A DNA stretch of 64,000 bases from the NCBI GenBank assembly GCA_038319215.1, contig JBBQCZ010000003.1, forward strand, positions 1 through 64,000. The letters run 5' to 3'. A model generated the notes under the pieces. That model worked only from the letters and a program-made list of their open reading frames with translations, was not told where the DNA came from and made no database searches. This document shows, piece after piece, positions 9,101-17,421 of the stretch. Made by a program: the position numbers and the translations under genes. This stretch comes from Bact-19 sp038319215. Its GTDB lineage: Bacteria > Bacteroidota > Bacteroidia > Bacteroidales > ML635J-15. The number at the start of each line of letters is the position of its first letter. Position 1 is the first letter of the stretch.

Positions 9101-12100
9101 GTAGATTTGATGCAAATCATAAAAATATTCAATGCGGAAGTTTTATAACAGAATCTACTTCTAACAAAGAAATAGATATAAGTGGAGCAGATATAAACCT
9201 TATTTTTAATCTTAATTTGCAAGATAATTCAGTCTTAAGTTTTGATGCTGATAGTTCAAGTATTTCATTTTTAGGAAACTCCGAATTCTTTTCAGCATTT
9301 TATGGTGGAAATCAACAATTTTATGATGTTTTATTCTCAGGAACTACAAATGATACAGATAATGATTATGTTGTTTTTGTTGCAGGATCAAACACATTCA
9401 ATATTTTTAATGCTATTAACGGATTAAATTTATTTGTCGAAGCCGGAAAAACTCAAACTGTGGATTCTGCTCTTATAATCAGAGGTTCTTGTCAAAATTA
9501 CGTTAATCTTAATTCTTCTGAAGATGGAATAAAATGTGTTTTTGCAAGCAATAATATCTTGACAGATACCGTAACCTGTGTTAAAATAGCAAATTGCGAA
9601 ATACAACCTGCTGGCGTTGCTATGTTAAGCGAAAATATAAGTAATAATTCTGGCTGGACATTCAATTCTACACCAGCAGCTAGTCCAAGTTTTGATATGC
9701 CATATCCAGCATGTATTTTAACTGAACTTACATTTAACAATACTTCTGTTTCGATGTGGGGTGGCACAAACAATTTAGTATTTGAGTGGATAATCGAAAA
9801 CGCAGATACCACAAATGTCGAAAATCTTTTATATACATTTGATTATCAAGGAGATTATACAATAAACCTAAAAGCTACCGATACTATTACTGGCTGTTTC
9901 GACACATACAGTGATGATCTTATAATAAATAACCATTCTGTAAATATTTCGTCAAATGTTCCTGGTTTAGCAATTTGCGAGGGAAGTCCCGTAACATTTA
10001 CAGCGTCAAGTGATCTAGCTACGGAATTCGAGTTTTATCTTAACAATGTTTGGGTTGACATGGGCGATCCAACAATAAATCAATTTACAACAAATACTTT
10101 GCAGAATGAAGATTCTATTAAAGTAATTGCGATTTATAATGGTTGTCAGAAAGTTAGCAATAGCTTAGAAATGGTAGTTAATCCTGCACCAATAGTAAGT
10201 CTAATTTGTTCGGATGCCGATAATACTATTTGTGATGGTGAATCTATTACATTTACTGCAAGTGGAGCAAGCTTGTATGAGTTTTTCGTAGATGGAGCAA
10301 GTGTTGGTTCATTTAATTCTAGTAATATATATACCGTAAATGATTTAACAGATTCTCAAGTTGTAACTGTTCGTGGAAAATCCATTTCAGGTTGTGTAGA
10401 AATGTCTGCTAATAGTTTTACTATTAATGTTTTAGCAAATCCTGTAGTTTTACTTAGCTCCGTTACCGATCCTCCAGAAATTTGTTCTGGCGATTTATTA
10501 TCTGTTAATGCTTCTGGTGCATCATTATATGAGTTTTATATTAACGGAGTTAGTCAGGGAGTTCCTTCTGTTCAAAGTAATTACGAAAGTTCTACATTGC
10601 TTAATGGTAATATTTTAACCGTTAGTGGATATGATACTTTTGGTTGTACTTCTTTAAGTAATTTTATTGAAGTTACGGTTAATCCTATGCCTGTAACACT
10701 TCTTACCTCAACACAGCCCGATATGACAATTTGCACAGGCGAAAATGTTGTTTTTACTGGATCTGGTGCTGCCGAATATCAATTTTTCCTTGATGCATTA
10801 TCACAGGGTGCTTATTCAACTTTAGAAACTTTTAGCACTTCAACTTTAACTCATAATCAAACAATTTCTCTTGTTGGTCGCATAGGTAATTGTTACGACA
10901 CTGTCAACAACGATATCACCATGAGTGTTTTTCCTGTGATAGGCTTAACAGCTTCGACTTTAGAAATTTGTCCTGGCGAAAACATCGAATTTACCGCTAG
11001 TGGAGATACTGTTTATCAATTTTTTGTTGATGGCGTTCCAGTCGGAATTGCTGGTACAAATCCAACTTTTAATACAAATACTTTAACAAACGCGCAGCAA
11101 GTTAGTGTTCAAGGAACTCCAGGTGCTTGTCTTCCAGGGTCAATTACTATCAACGTTAATCCTCTTCCAGTTATTGGAATGTTATGTTCCGATGCGGATA
11201 ATGCGATTTGTTCAGGCGATTTACTTACGTTTACTGGTAGTGGAGCATTTGAATATGAGTTTTTTGTTGATGGAATATCACAAGGAGCTCCTGCCGAAAT
11301 GTCACAATTTGCAACAACAACTCTCACTTCTGGTCAAACAGTTACCGTATCAGGTTATTCTGAATTTGGTTGTTTTAATAGTTCTCCAGATTCATATACG
11401 ATTACAGTTTATGATTACCCAGTTGTTTCTCTTGCTTCATCTATTGTTGGCAATCAGATTTGCGAAGGCGAAGTTGCAGAATTTACTGCTGCTGGGGCTG
11501 ATGAATTTCAGTTCTTTATTTCTGGAGTTTCTCAAGGAGCTTATACAGCAGCTTCTACTTTGAATGCTACAGCAATTACTAATGGATCAACATATAGCGT
11601 TAAAGGTAAGAGTAATGGCTGCGCTTCATTTGCACCAGAAACATTTACCTATACTGTGTTTAGCTTGCCAAATGTAAATTTAACCCCAATTTCGGCAATT
11701 TCTGTTTGCGAATCCGAATTAGTGTCAGTTCAGGCTGCAGGAGCAAGCTCTTATGAGTTTTTTGTAAATTCAATTTCTCAAGGCTCTCCATCAGCAAACG
11801 ACATTTTCGAATCCACAACTTTAGCCGATAACGATCAAATTACTGTCGTAGGGTATCAAAATATTTGCTCTCTCGCTAGTCCCGATATTATTACTGTAAA
11901 CATAAATCAGATTCCTTCGGTTGTGTTCACTTCTGATATTCCGGTAACAGGTTTGTGTTTTGGCGACACCGCTCAGTTCTCTATTAGTGGTGCAATGAGT
12001 TTTCAAATTTTTGTCGATGGATTAGAGTATGGCGAAATGACTACCGAAAACAACTTCTCAATTCCATGGCTCGAAGACAATCAGATTATTGAGATTACTG

Positions 12101-14166
12101 GGTTTAACAATTCTTGCTCTGCTGATGCCGCAAATAATATTGTAGCCGATGTAAATTATGTAATTTTTGATGTAAATTCTGATTATGAAGAAAACACATT
12201 ATGTAATGGTGAAGTTGTAACACTAACCGCTACTGGTAGTGATATTTATGAATTTTTCCTCGATGGTGTTTCTATGGGTGCAGCTGGACCAACTAGCAGT
12301 ATCGTTATAAATAATATGGTTGACAATCAATTTGTAAATGTTGAAGCAACTGACGCAGTTTCTGGATGTAAAGCCATGTCGTCTGATTATTATTTTCATG
12401 TTTCGGATATTCCACAGATTTTTGTTGGCTCCGATACGCAATTCTGTCAATATGATTCGGTTGTTTTAACTACAAACTCAGATTATAATTTGCAATGGTA
12501 TCTAAATTCAGAAATTATTGAAGGAGCAAATATTGATAGTTATTCTGCTTATGCTGGTGGACTTTACTCTGTTTTTGCAATATCGGGTTCTGATGGTGGC
12601 GTTTTCTCAAGCGGAATAAATAATTTCGGTCAACTTGGAACAGGAAATAACATGCAGTCTTTAGAAACAAATCAGGCAATTTTGAATAATACAATTAAAA
12701 TGCTTTCAACAGGCGAAGACTTCGAAATTGCCATAACCGAAAACGGTGATCTGATGGCTTGGGGAAATAATGAGTGGGGAAATCTTGGAATAGGAACATT
12801 TTCTCCTGTTTATACTCCTGTGCAGATAGCTGGAATATCAGAAATCACAGAAATTTCTGCTGGATACCATCACGTGCTGGCTCTTAAAAATGATAGTACT
12901 CTGATGAGCTGGGGACAAAATTCTTATGGTCAATTAGGTTATGGAAATTATGCTTCTGGAAACTTTCCAATGCCAATTTCTGGACTTGATAGCATTACCG
13001 CAATAGCTGCTGGAAAAAGTCATAGTATTGCTCTTACTTCTGACGGAAGAGTTTATACTTGGGGTTTAAATAATTTCGGACAATTAGGAACTGGAAATCT
13101 CGAAAATTCAAGTTTGCCATTACTTGTTTCTGGAATTGACAGTGTTATTTTTATTGCTGCTGGAGCTAATCATAGTTTTGCAATCAGATACGACGGAACT
13201 CTTTGGGCTTGGGGCAGCAATGATAACGGACAATTAGGAATAAATTCTCTAAATTCTAAAAATATCCCAGTAAAAGTGCCAGAATTAAAAGCAATTTCTA
13301 CGGTTACTGCTGGAATGAAACATAGTGTGGCTGTTAATCAGCGTGGCGAAATATATACTTGGGGTAGTAATACAGAAGGTCAACTTGGTAGCGGAGAGAC
13401 TTCAAGTTCTTTAATTCCAATTAAATTGAGCTTTAATGGGGTTAAATCTGCAACATGCGGAACCAATAACACTTTTGCAATTAAAAACGATGGAACTCTT
13501 TGGTCTTGGGGTCAAAATAATTTTGGACAACTTGGCGATCAATCTACCGAAAACAAGATAATTCCTGTTAAAGCATCTCAGTATTTTGGAATAGACCAAG
13601 TAAGTGCCGGAAGTGAATTTGTTAGTGTGATATGGAAAAATGCTCATACTTGTGCTTCTACACAGGTTGCACTATCAATGGATTCTGTGCCAAATGTTAT
13701 TATCACAAAGTACCAAATGACTCTAACAAGTACTGCAGGACAATCGTATCAGTGGTACTTTAACGGAAGTATTTTAAGTAATACAAATTCTCAGACGATT
13801 ACAATTACTGCTGAAGGAGTTTATACTGTTGAAGTCTTTTTTGAAAGCGGATGCTCTGCAATGTCAGAAGAATATTCATTCTATCTTAGTATTGACGACT
13901 GGTTTGTAGAAAATAATGTACAAATTGCTCCAAATCCAAATAATGGTAGTTTTGAGTTAATAATAAACATGCCGGGTTCTGCATTAAATGAAATTACATC
14001 ATACGCTTTAGTTAGTGTTTCTGGAGCCATTATTGCCACTGAAGAAAGTTTCCAGGCAAACGCTCGCCAGTATCTTAACTTCGCCGATATTGAGCCCGGA
14101 GCTTACTATCTGACCTTAAGATCAAGTTTTAGTAATATTAACATTAAATTATTTATAACTCAATAA
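6181..14166 (+). CDS. Giant secreted multidomain protein with RCC1 propeller, type A T9SS sorting domain
   Basis: A 2661-residue exported protein. A signal peptide (residues 1-19, ending A-I-A-A) is followed by three spaced copies of a module opening F/Y-W-V/I-G-x-G/T-x3-W near residues 22, 476 and 810, each followed by a beta-rich stretch. A PKD-like segment lies at about 1173-1243. Then come ten Ig-like repeats of about 80 residues (I-C-x-G-D/E, Y-E-F-F-V-D-G-x-S-x-G), about 1262-2080. Residues 2140-2480 hold seven RCC1 blades (W-G-x-N-x2-G-Q-L-G-x-G). The protein ends with a type A sorting domain from about 2578 (I-A-P-N-P-N-N-G-S-F). It starts 41 bases after the OmpA gene, with a probable terminator just after it. 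A surface binding or adhesive role is inferred; no catalytic motif was seen. Confidence 0.88.
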   Translation: MKKILLLSLFVNLIFSAIAADFYWVGNGGNWSDFGSHWATTSNGTTMHTRIPGIGDDIYFDQFSFSSTGQLVAVDTTTISCRKMNWFNVTNQSEFLASAYDTLIIADQLILSGTSNMTFNFFGKIIFSQPVSGQSLIFSPAGQVIAADVLVNINNGVLYLAEDLNMASKRLIVYDGELNMNSHNLYVKHFNAATLLTNAAAVNNPTFSNADSIFCFGSLHFVDALDISGFSGVINFKSNAVDSNYVNIENHSLNSDIVFSSGKKYFLISNLNTSKTLNFPMFGQFNSQGHNIYCSSFKSEDPFNRTIDLGTSEIHTEEFILETFGLTFVSESADLIFEGAGDFNFYTNNPNLSFKTLSVLSPNTLLWNGKIDVDTVSFTAGSRIYLTDNSMMTFLDLNASGNCGAYIELRAICDVTNVNIGSCVSILPVFKSINPITADYLKISNVKADGTFTLTNSFDEGGNEAWIVSEPTDVSTLYWVGNDGSWNTKENWATSSNGSTHTCIPTKATNVVFDQFSFGTNDTLRLNDYGYCAAMTWKNLTNNVVFNGSGNLFITDSIALNSFLKAEFTGNIFLQNDNSSDVISITTDGVVINAPVSIEGEALWDFKDAAIINNDFVFNSGNLLFSGNDFIVNNFISDSDGIRDLDITNTAVELTGTGLVWDLNPTNLSFISAGSDISLSGSSQDAKTFNGAGQVYNDINCIADFVKINGSNSINILKIEAGNTVNFESGTTCQIDSIDAIADCTERISLISELYDSPTTFVKTGFDTLLLNNFYIKNIVADTVGAIYFEAAQTIRSGNVDGWVFSDTVAGKTFNWIGQTKDWNNLSNWEIGGVPATCLPTINDTVVVNPVDFAAALTDTIQISRNAYCHDFIAAGILAKYLNVELSQNLNIAESLLLSDSVGFNYIIKPTADNINDYNYGVVIMPDSTNFILNPQAAAININLYINPSNITDTVFLISGLIMNTTSNLYVLSGRFDANHKNIQCGSFITESTSNKEIDISGADINLIFNLNLQDNSVLSFDADSSSISFLGNSEFFSAFYGGNQQFYDVLFSGTTNDTDNDYVVFVAGSNTFNIFNAINGLNLFVEAGKTQTVDSALIIRGSCQNYVNLNSSEDGIKCVFASNNILTDTVTCVKIANCEIQPAGVAMLSENISNNSGWTFNSTPAASPSFDMPYPACILTELTFNNTSVSMWGGTNNLVFEWIIENADTTNVENLLYTFDYQGDYTINLKATDTITGCFDTYSDDLIINNHSVNISSNVPGLAICEGSPVTFTASSDLATEFEFYLNNVWVDMGDPTINQFTTNTLQNEDSIKVIAIYNGCQKVSNSLEMVVNPAPIVSLICSDADNTICDGESITFTASGASLYEFFVDGASVGSFNSSNIYTVNDLTDSQVVTVRGKSISGCVEMSANSFTINVLANPVVLLSSVTDPPEICSGDLLSVNASGASLYEFYINGVSQGVPSVQSNYESSTLLNGNILTVSGYDTFGCTSLSNFIEVTVNPMPVTLLTSTQPDMTICTGENVVFTGSGAAEYQFFLDALSQGAYSTLETFSTSTLTHNQTISLVGRIGNCYDTVNNDITMSVFPVIGLTASTLEICPGENIEFTASGDTVYQFFVDGVPVGIAGTNPTFNTNTLTNAQQVSVQGTPGACLPGSITINVNPLPVIGMLCSDADNAICSGDLLTFTGSGAFEYEFFVDGISQGAPAEMSQFATTTLTSGQTVTVSGYSEFGCFNSSPDSYTITVYDYPVVSLASSIVGNQICEGEVAEFTAAGADEFQFFISGVSQGAYTAASTLNATAITNGSTYSVKGKSNGCASFAPETFTYTVFSLPNVNLTPISAISVCESELVSVQAAGASSYEFFVNSISQGSPSANDIFESTTLADNDQITVVGYQNICSLASPDIITVNINQIPSVVFTSDIPVTGLCFGDTAQFSISGAMSFQIFVDGLEYGEMTTENNFSIPWLEDNQIIEITGFNNSCSADAANNIVADVNYVIFDVNSDYEENTLCNGEVVTLTATGSDIYEFFLDGVSMGAAGPTSSIVINNMVDNQFVNVEATDAVSGCKAMSSDYYFHVSDIPQIFVGSDTQFCQYDSVVLTTNSDYNLQWYLNSEIIEGANIDSYSAYAGGLYSVFAISGSDGGVFSSGINNFGQLGTGNNMQSLETNQAILNNTIKMLSTGEDFEIAITENGDLMAWGNNEWGNLGIGTFSPVYTPVQIAGISEITEISAGYHHVLALKNDSTLMSWGQNSYGQLGYGNYASGNFPMPISGLDSITAIAAGKSHSIALTSDGRVYTWGLNNFGQLGTGNLENSSLPLLVSGIDSVIFIAAGANHSFAIRYDGTLWAWGSNDNGQLGINSLNSKNIPVKVPELKAISTVTAGMKHSVAVNQRGEIYTWGSNTEGQLGSGETSSSLIPIKLSFNGVKSATCGTNNTFAIKNDGTLWSWGQNNFGQLGDQSTENKIIPVKASQYFGIDQVSAGSEFVSVIWKNAHTCASTQVALSMDSVPNVIITKYQMTLTSTAGQSYQWYFNGSILSNTNSQTITITAEGVYTVEVFFESGCSAMSEEYSFYLSIDDWFVENNVQIAPNPNNGSFELIINMPGSALNEITSYALVSVSGAIIATEESFQANARQYLNFADIEPGAYYLTLRSSFSNINIKLFITQ

Positions 14167-14206
14167 TATTTAAGCAACGAATATTTTCGTTTGCACTTTA
14201 CATCAG

Positions 14207-14235
14207 GCGGGGGGAAATTTCTCTCCGCTTTTTTT
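14207..14235 (+). terminator. Rho-independent terminator after the giant secreted protein gene
   Basis: An eight-pair stem, GCGGGGGG against CTCTCCGC with two G-U pairs, closes an AAATTT loop and is followed by seven T residues. It lies 40 bases past the stop codon and separates the surface module from the sigma-factor unit. Confidence 0.8.
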
Positions 14236-14261
14236 GTAAAAGGTTTCTAATAAAAAAACTA

Positions 14262-14338
14262 GCCGCGAATTAAAGGTTAAAGTAATACAAGTCAATTTTT
14301 CAAAAAATAGTATCCGTTTAATTCGAAAATTCGCGGCC
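14262..14338. repeat. Intergenic inverted-repeat element with two alternative stems
   Basis: GCCGCGAATT at 14262-14271 is the exact reverse complement of AATTCGCGGC at 14328-14337. A second perfect pairing is also possible: CGAATTAAA (14266-14274) with TTTAATTCG (14317-14325). The two pairings exclude each other. There is no T run after it, so it is not a simple terminator. It sits between the terminator of the upstream gene and the ECF-type promoter. It could be a REP- or MITE-like palindrome; its copy number elsewhere is unknown. Confidence 0.55.
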
Positions 14339-14394
14339 AAAGAAATAGGCAAGACGTAAATAATTAATAAATTTCAACTTTTTTCGCATCTTCC

Positions 14395-14421
14395 TGTAAC
14401 TTTTGCGTAATATTGTTCGTC
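14395..14421 (+). promoter_or_regulatory. ECF-sigma-type promoter, sigma gene copy
   Basis: TGTAAC at 14395-14400 is followed by TTTT and, exactly 17 bases after the AAC, by CGTC at 14418-14421 within TTCGTCAG. An AAC upstream box with a CGT-type downstream box is typical of ECF sigma promoters. The same two boxes with the same 17-base spacer occur before the barrel gene at 16164-16190, which points to autoregulation plus one shared target. Confidence 0.72.
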
Positions 14422-14433
14422 AGACAGGCGGTT

Positions 14434-14922
14434 ATGAAAACGAAAGAATACAATATCATAGTTGACAATCATGCAGATGGGCTATATAGATTTATCCTTG
14501 GGAATATAAAGGATGAGTTTAAAGCTCAGGATATTGTACAGGATAGTTTCGAACGTCTGTGGATAAATCACGAATCCGTTGAATTCGAAAAAGCAAAATC
14601 TTTCCTTTTTAAAATCGCTTATAACAGAATGATTGATGTTATCAGGAGAGATAAACGTAGTAGCGGTTCAAACAGTATTATTGACAGAATTGAAGAAGTC
14701 AGTAGTTATCGTCAAGCAGAGATAAAAGAAATTATCGACAATGCATTGGCAAAACTAAGCGAAATTCAACGTTCTGTTGTTTTACTACGCGACTACGAAG
14801 GTTATACTTACGAAGAAATTGCTCAGATTACAGATCTGACCGAAGCCCAAGTAAAAGTATATATCTTCAGAGCCAGACAACATCTCAAGAATTATATCGG
14901 TAAATTTGAGGAGGTACTTTAA
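14434..14922 (+). CDS. ECF-type RNA polymerase sigma-70 factor
   Basis: A 162-residue sigma factor. Region 2 runs from about residue 10 to 75 (D-I-V-Q-D-S-F-E-R-L-W, then F-L-F-K-I-A-Y-N-R-M-I-D-V-I-R-R). Region 4 is near residues 100-155 (L-S-E-I-Q-R-S-V-V-L-L-R-D-Y-E-G-Y-T-Y-E-E-I-A, then V-K-V-Y-I-F-R-A-R). Region 3 is absent, as in ECF factors. I chose the ATG at 14434 because a TTG at 14413 would lie inside the promoter's downstream box. The gene overlaps the next by one base (TAATG), the usual sigma/anti-sigma coupling, and a strong GAGGAGG precedes that junction. It probably directs transcription of its own operon and of the barrel gene at 16250. Confidence 0.93.
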   Translation: MKTKEYNIIVDNHADGLYRFILGNIKDEFKAQDIVQDSFERLWINHESVEFEKAKSFLFKIAYNRMIDVIRRDKRSSGSNSIIDRIEEVSSYRQAEIKEIIDNALAKLSEIQRSVVLLRDYEGYTYEEIAQITDLTEAQVKVYIFRARQHLKNYIGKFEEVL

Positions 14923-15854
14923 TGAAAGCAATTATTAACATAGAAAACTACGAAGCCTTTTGGGTTGACTATCTCGACGGAAAATTAACCGAAACCGACG
15001 AAGAAAGACTATTTGCATTTCTTGAGGATAACCCAGAAATTTCTTCAAATCTGATTGATACCGATAACTTTATTGTGCCAAAGCTTGATGTCGTTTTTCC
15101 AGATAAGGCAAATCTTAAGGCAGAAAATCAAATTGAAAATCTTCTTATTTCAAAAATTGAAAACGAAATAAGTGAGGAAGATAATAAGTTTATAACTTCA
15201 AAAATTAACTCAAATGCTAAAATTGCAGCAAGCTATTCTCAATATCAAAAAACAATTTTGGTTGCCGATACTTCTGTGGTTTTTAAAGGAAAAAAACATC
15301 TTAAGAAAACAACTGTAATTCCATTGTATAGATATACAGCGGCTGTTGCCGCAGCAATTGCCATAGTCTTTGTAACTGGTTATGTTCTTACTCATAGTTC
15401 TGTTGAATTAACACCAGCGGAAAGACCACAGTTTTCGTTTATTGAGTTACCCGTTCATGTTGAAGATAGTGCAGATTTAAATAAAATTGAAAAAAATATT
15501 CCTGTGAACTTTTCTGTAAATAACAATATGGCCACAAATCATCCAACACAAGTTGAAGAAAAGATCTTTGAAAATAATGTGGTAATTGATGTTCCAGAAA
15601 AAATGCCAATAGCCAATCTGTCCGTTACGCAAAATAGTATTGACGAAAACGAGTATAAGTTTATTGCATATAGGGATGATATGTCTAAAGAAAATATAGC
15701 GTTCGAGTACACTATGCAATACACAAAATCACCGAAGGATAATAAATTTAAATCAGCAGTAAATAAAATCTATAAGATTGGGAAAGAGATAGATGTGCAA
15801 GAATCGTGGAATAAAGTGAAAATTGCAAAAGAAGAATTCTTATCGTTTAATTAA
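14922..15854 (+). CDS. Putative membrane anti-sigma factor
   Basis: A 310-residue protein translationally coupled to the ECF sigma gene. The N-terminal 130 residues form an acidic, helical cytoplasmic segment (W-V-D-Y-L-D-G-K-L-T, then E-E-R-L-F-A-F-L-E-D-N-P-E) like the sigma-binding part of Bacteroidota anti-sigma factors; no H-x3-C-x2-C zinc motif is present. One membrane helix follows at about residues 132-156 (A-A-V-A-A-A-I-A-I-V-F-V). The remaining 150 residues would lie in the periplasm and match no domain I recognise. The expected role is to hold the sigma factor at the inner membrane until an envelope signal arrives. The function is inferred mainly from gene order and topology. Confidence 0.72.
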   Translation: MKAIINIENYEAFWVDYLDGKLTETDEERLFAFLEDNPEISSNLIDTDNFIVPKLDVVFPDKANLKAENQIENLLISKIENEISEEDNKFITSKINSNAKIAASYSQYQKTILVADTSVVFKGKKHLKKTTVIPLYRYTAAVAAAIAIVFVTGYVLTHSSVELTPAERPQFSFIELPVHVEDSADLNKIEKNIPVNFSVNNNMATNHPTQVEEKIFENNVVIDVPEKMPIANLSVTQNSIDENEYKFIAYRDDMSKENIAFEYTMQYTKSPKDNKFKSAVNKIYKIGKEIDVQESWNKVKIAKEEFLSFN

Positions 15855-15896
15855 AAGAAAAACGATTCTCCAGAGATAAAATTTCAAATAATAATT

Positions 15897-15926
15897 ACAG
15901 GATAGGTTTACTTATCCTGTTTTTTA
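15897..15926 (+). terminator. Rho-independent terminator of the sigma/anti-sigma operon
   Basis: ACAGGATA at 15897-15904 pairs with TATCCTGT at 15913-15920 around an eight-base loop, and the 3' arm runs into a T-rich tract (TTTTTTATT). It lies 43 bases after the anti-sigma stop codon. Confidence 0.75.
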
Positions 15927-16163
15927 TTAGGTATTTCCCTATTGCTGAAAGAATTAATTATGTAGAAAACGATGCTTTGGGGAGTTTTCTCAATTGTCTC
16001 ATTAGAATGTTTTGATAAAATATCGGTCATTTAGAAATTCGCAAATATTAAGTCCGATTATATCTGAGACAATATTCAACTTGTTTGTGCAAATCTAGAA
16101 GCTATGAAACAGCAACAAAACACATCGTTTTTTAAAGAAAGTGCAAAAACTTTTAACTGCTGC

Positions 16164-16190
16164 TGTAACTTTTCAATATCCTAGTTCGTC
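16164..16190 (+). promoter_or_regulatory. ECF-sigma-type promoter, barrel gene copy
   Basis: TGTAAC at 16164-16169 is followed by TTTT, and CGTC lies at 16187-16190, again exactly 17 bases after the AAC. Flanking bases are also shared with the sigma-gene site (CTGTAACTTTT and TTCGTCAG-x-CA-x-GCG), so this gene is very likely a target of the neighbouring sigma factor. Confidence 0.75.
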
Positions 16191-16249
16191 AGGCAAGCGA
16201 TTAAAAGAAAAACAAATCAATAATTAAAATAATATTTTAAAAATAAATT

Positions 16250-17254
16250 ATGAAAACAACTAAAATTATAGCAGCAGCAATTGGAGCCTTGCTAATCTCC
16301 GCATCGGTATCGGCAAATGATTATTTATCTCAAGGAGATGATACAATTCGCGTAAAAACAAAAGACAATTCGGAAATGATAATTATTATTAACCAATTCT
16401 CAGATTTAGAAAACTTAGACATTGAAATTGAAGCTATTATGAATAGCCTAGACGATGTTTTTGATCAACTACAAGACGAAATGGACGGTATGGATTCTGT
16501 AATTAATGTGTCGGTAAAAAATGTTGATAATGAACTAAAAGTTGACATTGAGGGAATAGAAGGTGATGAGAATAAAATGGTAAATCTTAATTTTGATCTT
16601 AATGACGAACCTAAAAAAGAGAAAAAACTACATCCATTTATGTCGTATGATTTAGGATTTAACAATTATCTAGAAAACGGAAAATTTCCTAATGATGTTA
16701 ATGCGCAGTACTCTGTAAAACCTTGGGGATCTTGGAATGTCGCAATTGGAGGTGGTCTTCGCTGGTATGTTGCAAAACCGTTTTCAATTGACCTAGGTGC
16801 AGATTTCTCATGGTATAATTACAAATATCAGGACAGATCAACTAGAGTTGTTAAAACCAATGATGATGTTTTGTTTGTTGCTGATGCAGCAGGAGCAGAA
16901 TATCTTAAAAGTAAAACATCTGTACCATATTTAAATTTAAGCATCACTCCAATAATTCATTTTGGCAAGAAAAATAGTGGCGTTAATCATACAGATTTCC
17001 GTTTGGGAGCCGGTGTTTATGCTGGATATCGTTTGGGCGGATCTGTTAAATATATTTATGAACTTAACGATACACACATGAAATATAGAAGCGAAGGCGA
17101 TTATTTCCTAAGCACATACAGATATGGTGTAAAGGCTTTATTTGGCTATAAAGATGTTAATGTTTTTGCAACTTACGACCTAAGCACATTATATGCAGCA
17201 GGAAAAGGCCCCGAACTTAACCCAATCTGTTTTGGCCTTAACTGGACTTTCTAG
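16250..17254 (+). CDS. Outer membrane beta-barrel protein, likely target of the neighbouring ECF sigma
   Basis: A 334-residue exported protein. A clear signal peptide covers residues 1-22 (I-I-A-A-A-I-G-A-L-L-I-S-A-S-V-S-A). Residues 25-125 are strongly acidic with no aromatic strand pattern and are probably a soluble periplasmic segment. From about residue 130 the sequence alternates in the way of barrel strands (G-S-W-N-V-A-I-G-G-G-L-R-W-Y-V, then F-S-I-D-L-G-A-D-F-S-W-Y) and ends in a terminal Phe (F-G-L-N-W-T-F), the usual barrel signal. It has its own ECF-type promoter and a terminator 25 bases after its stop, so it is probably monocistronic. A stress-responsive porin-like or structural role is possible; no substrate can be named. 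Confidence 0.75.
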   Translation: MKTTKIIAAAIGALLISASVSANDYLSQGDDTIRVKTKDNSEMIIIINQFSDLENLDIEIEAIMNSLDDVFDQLQDEMDGMDSVINVSVKNVDNELKVDIEGIEGDENKMVNLNFDLNDEPKKEKKLHPFMSYDLGFNNYLENGKFPNDVNAQYSVKPWGSWNVAIGGGLRWYVAKPFSIDLGADFSWYNYKYQDRSTRVVKTNDDVLFVADAAGAEYLKSKTSVPYLNLSITPIIHFGKKNSGVNHTDFRLGAGVYAGYRLGGSVKYIYELNDTHMKYRSEGDYFLSTYRYGVKALFGYKDVNVFATYDLSTLYAAGKGPELNPICFGLNWTF

Positions 17255-17278
17255 AGTTTTACGAAAAGCATATAGCGA

Positions 17279-17306
17279 AAGCCATCCGAAAGGTTGGCTT
17301 TTTTTT
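17279..17306 (+). terminator. Rho-independent terminator after the barrel gene
   Basis: AAGCCATCC pairs with GGTTGGCTT (one mismatch) around a GAAA tetraloop, followed by a run of T residues. Confidence 0.82.
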
Positions 17307-17421
17307 GATAGATGTTTTGCTAAATCCTTTTAGTTTGGCATATAGTGTCTGAATAATTTGGGCTTTAAAATCGAATATTGCAAGTTTTTTGATATATTTG
17401 CTTTTCAAAAACTACTAACTT

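Larger units (their letters stand above)
15855..16249. other. 395-base gene-free interval before the barrel gene
   Basis: This interval holds a terminator for the sigma/anti-sigma operon (15897-15926) and the ECF-type promoter for the next gene (16164-16190). The 235 bases between them contain no open frame with convincing composition and no strong hairpin. The leader from the CGTC box to the start codon is about 59 bases. Confidence 0.7.

Noticed and set aside
16104..16184. A 26-codon frame starting M-K-Q-Q-Q and containing C-C-C
   Set aside because: It overlaps the ECF promoter, has no ribosome site and no similarity to a known peptide.
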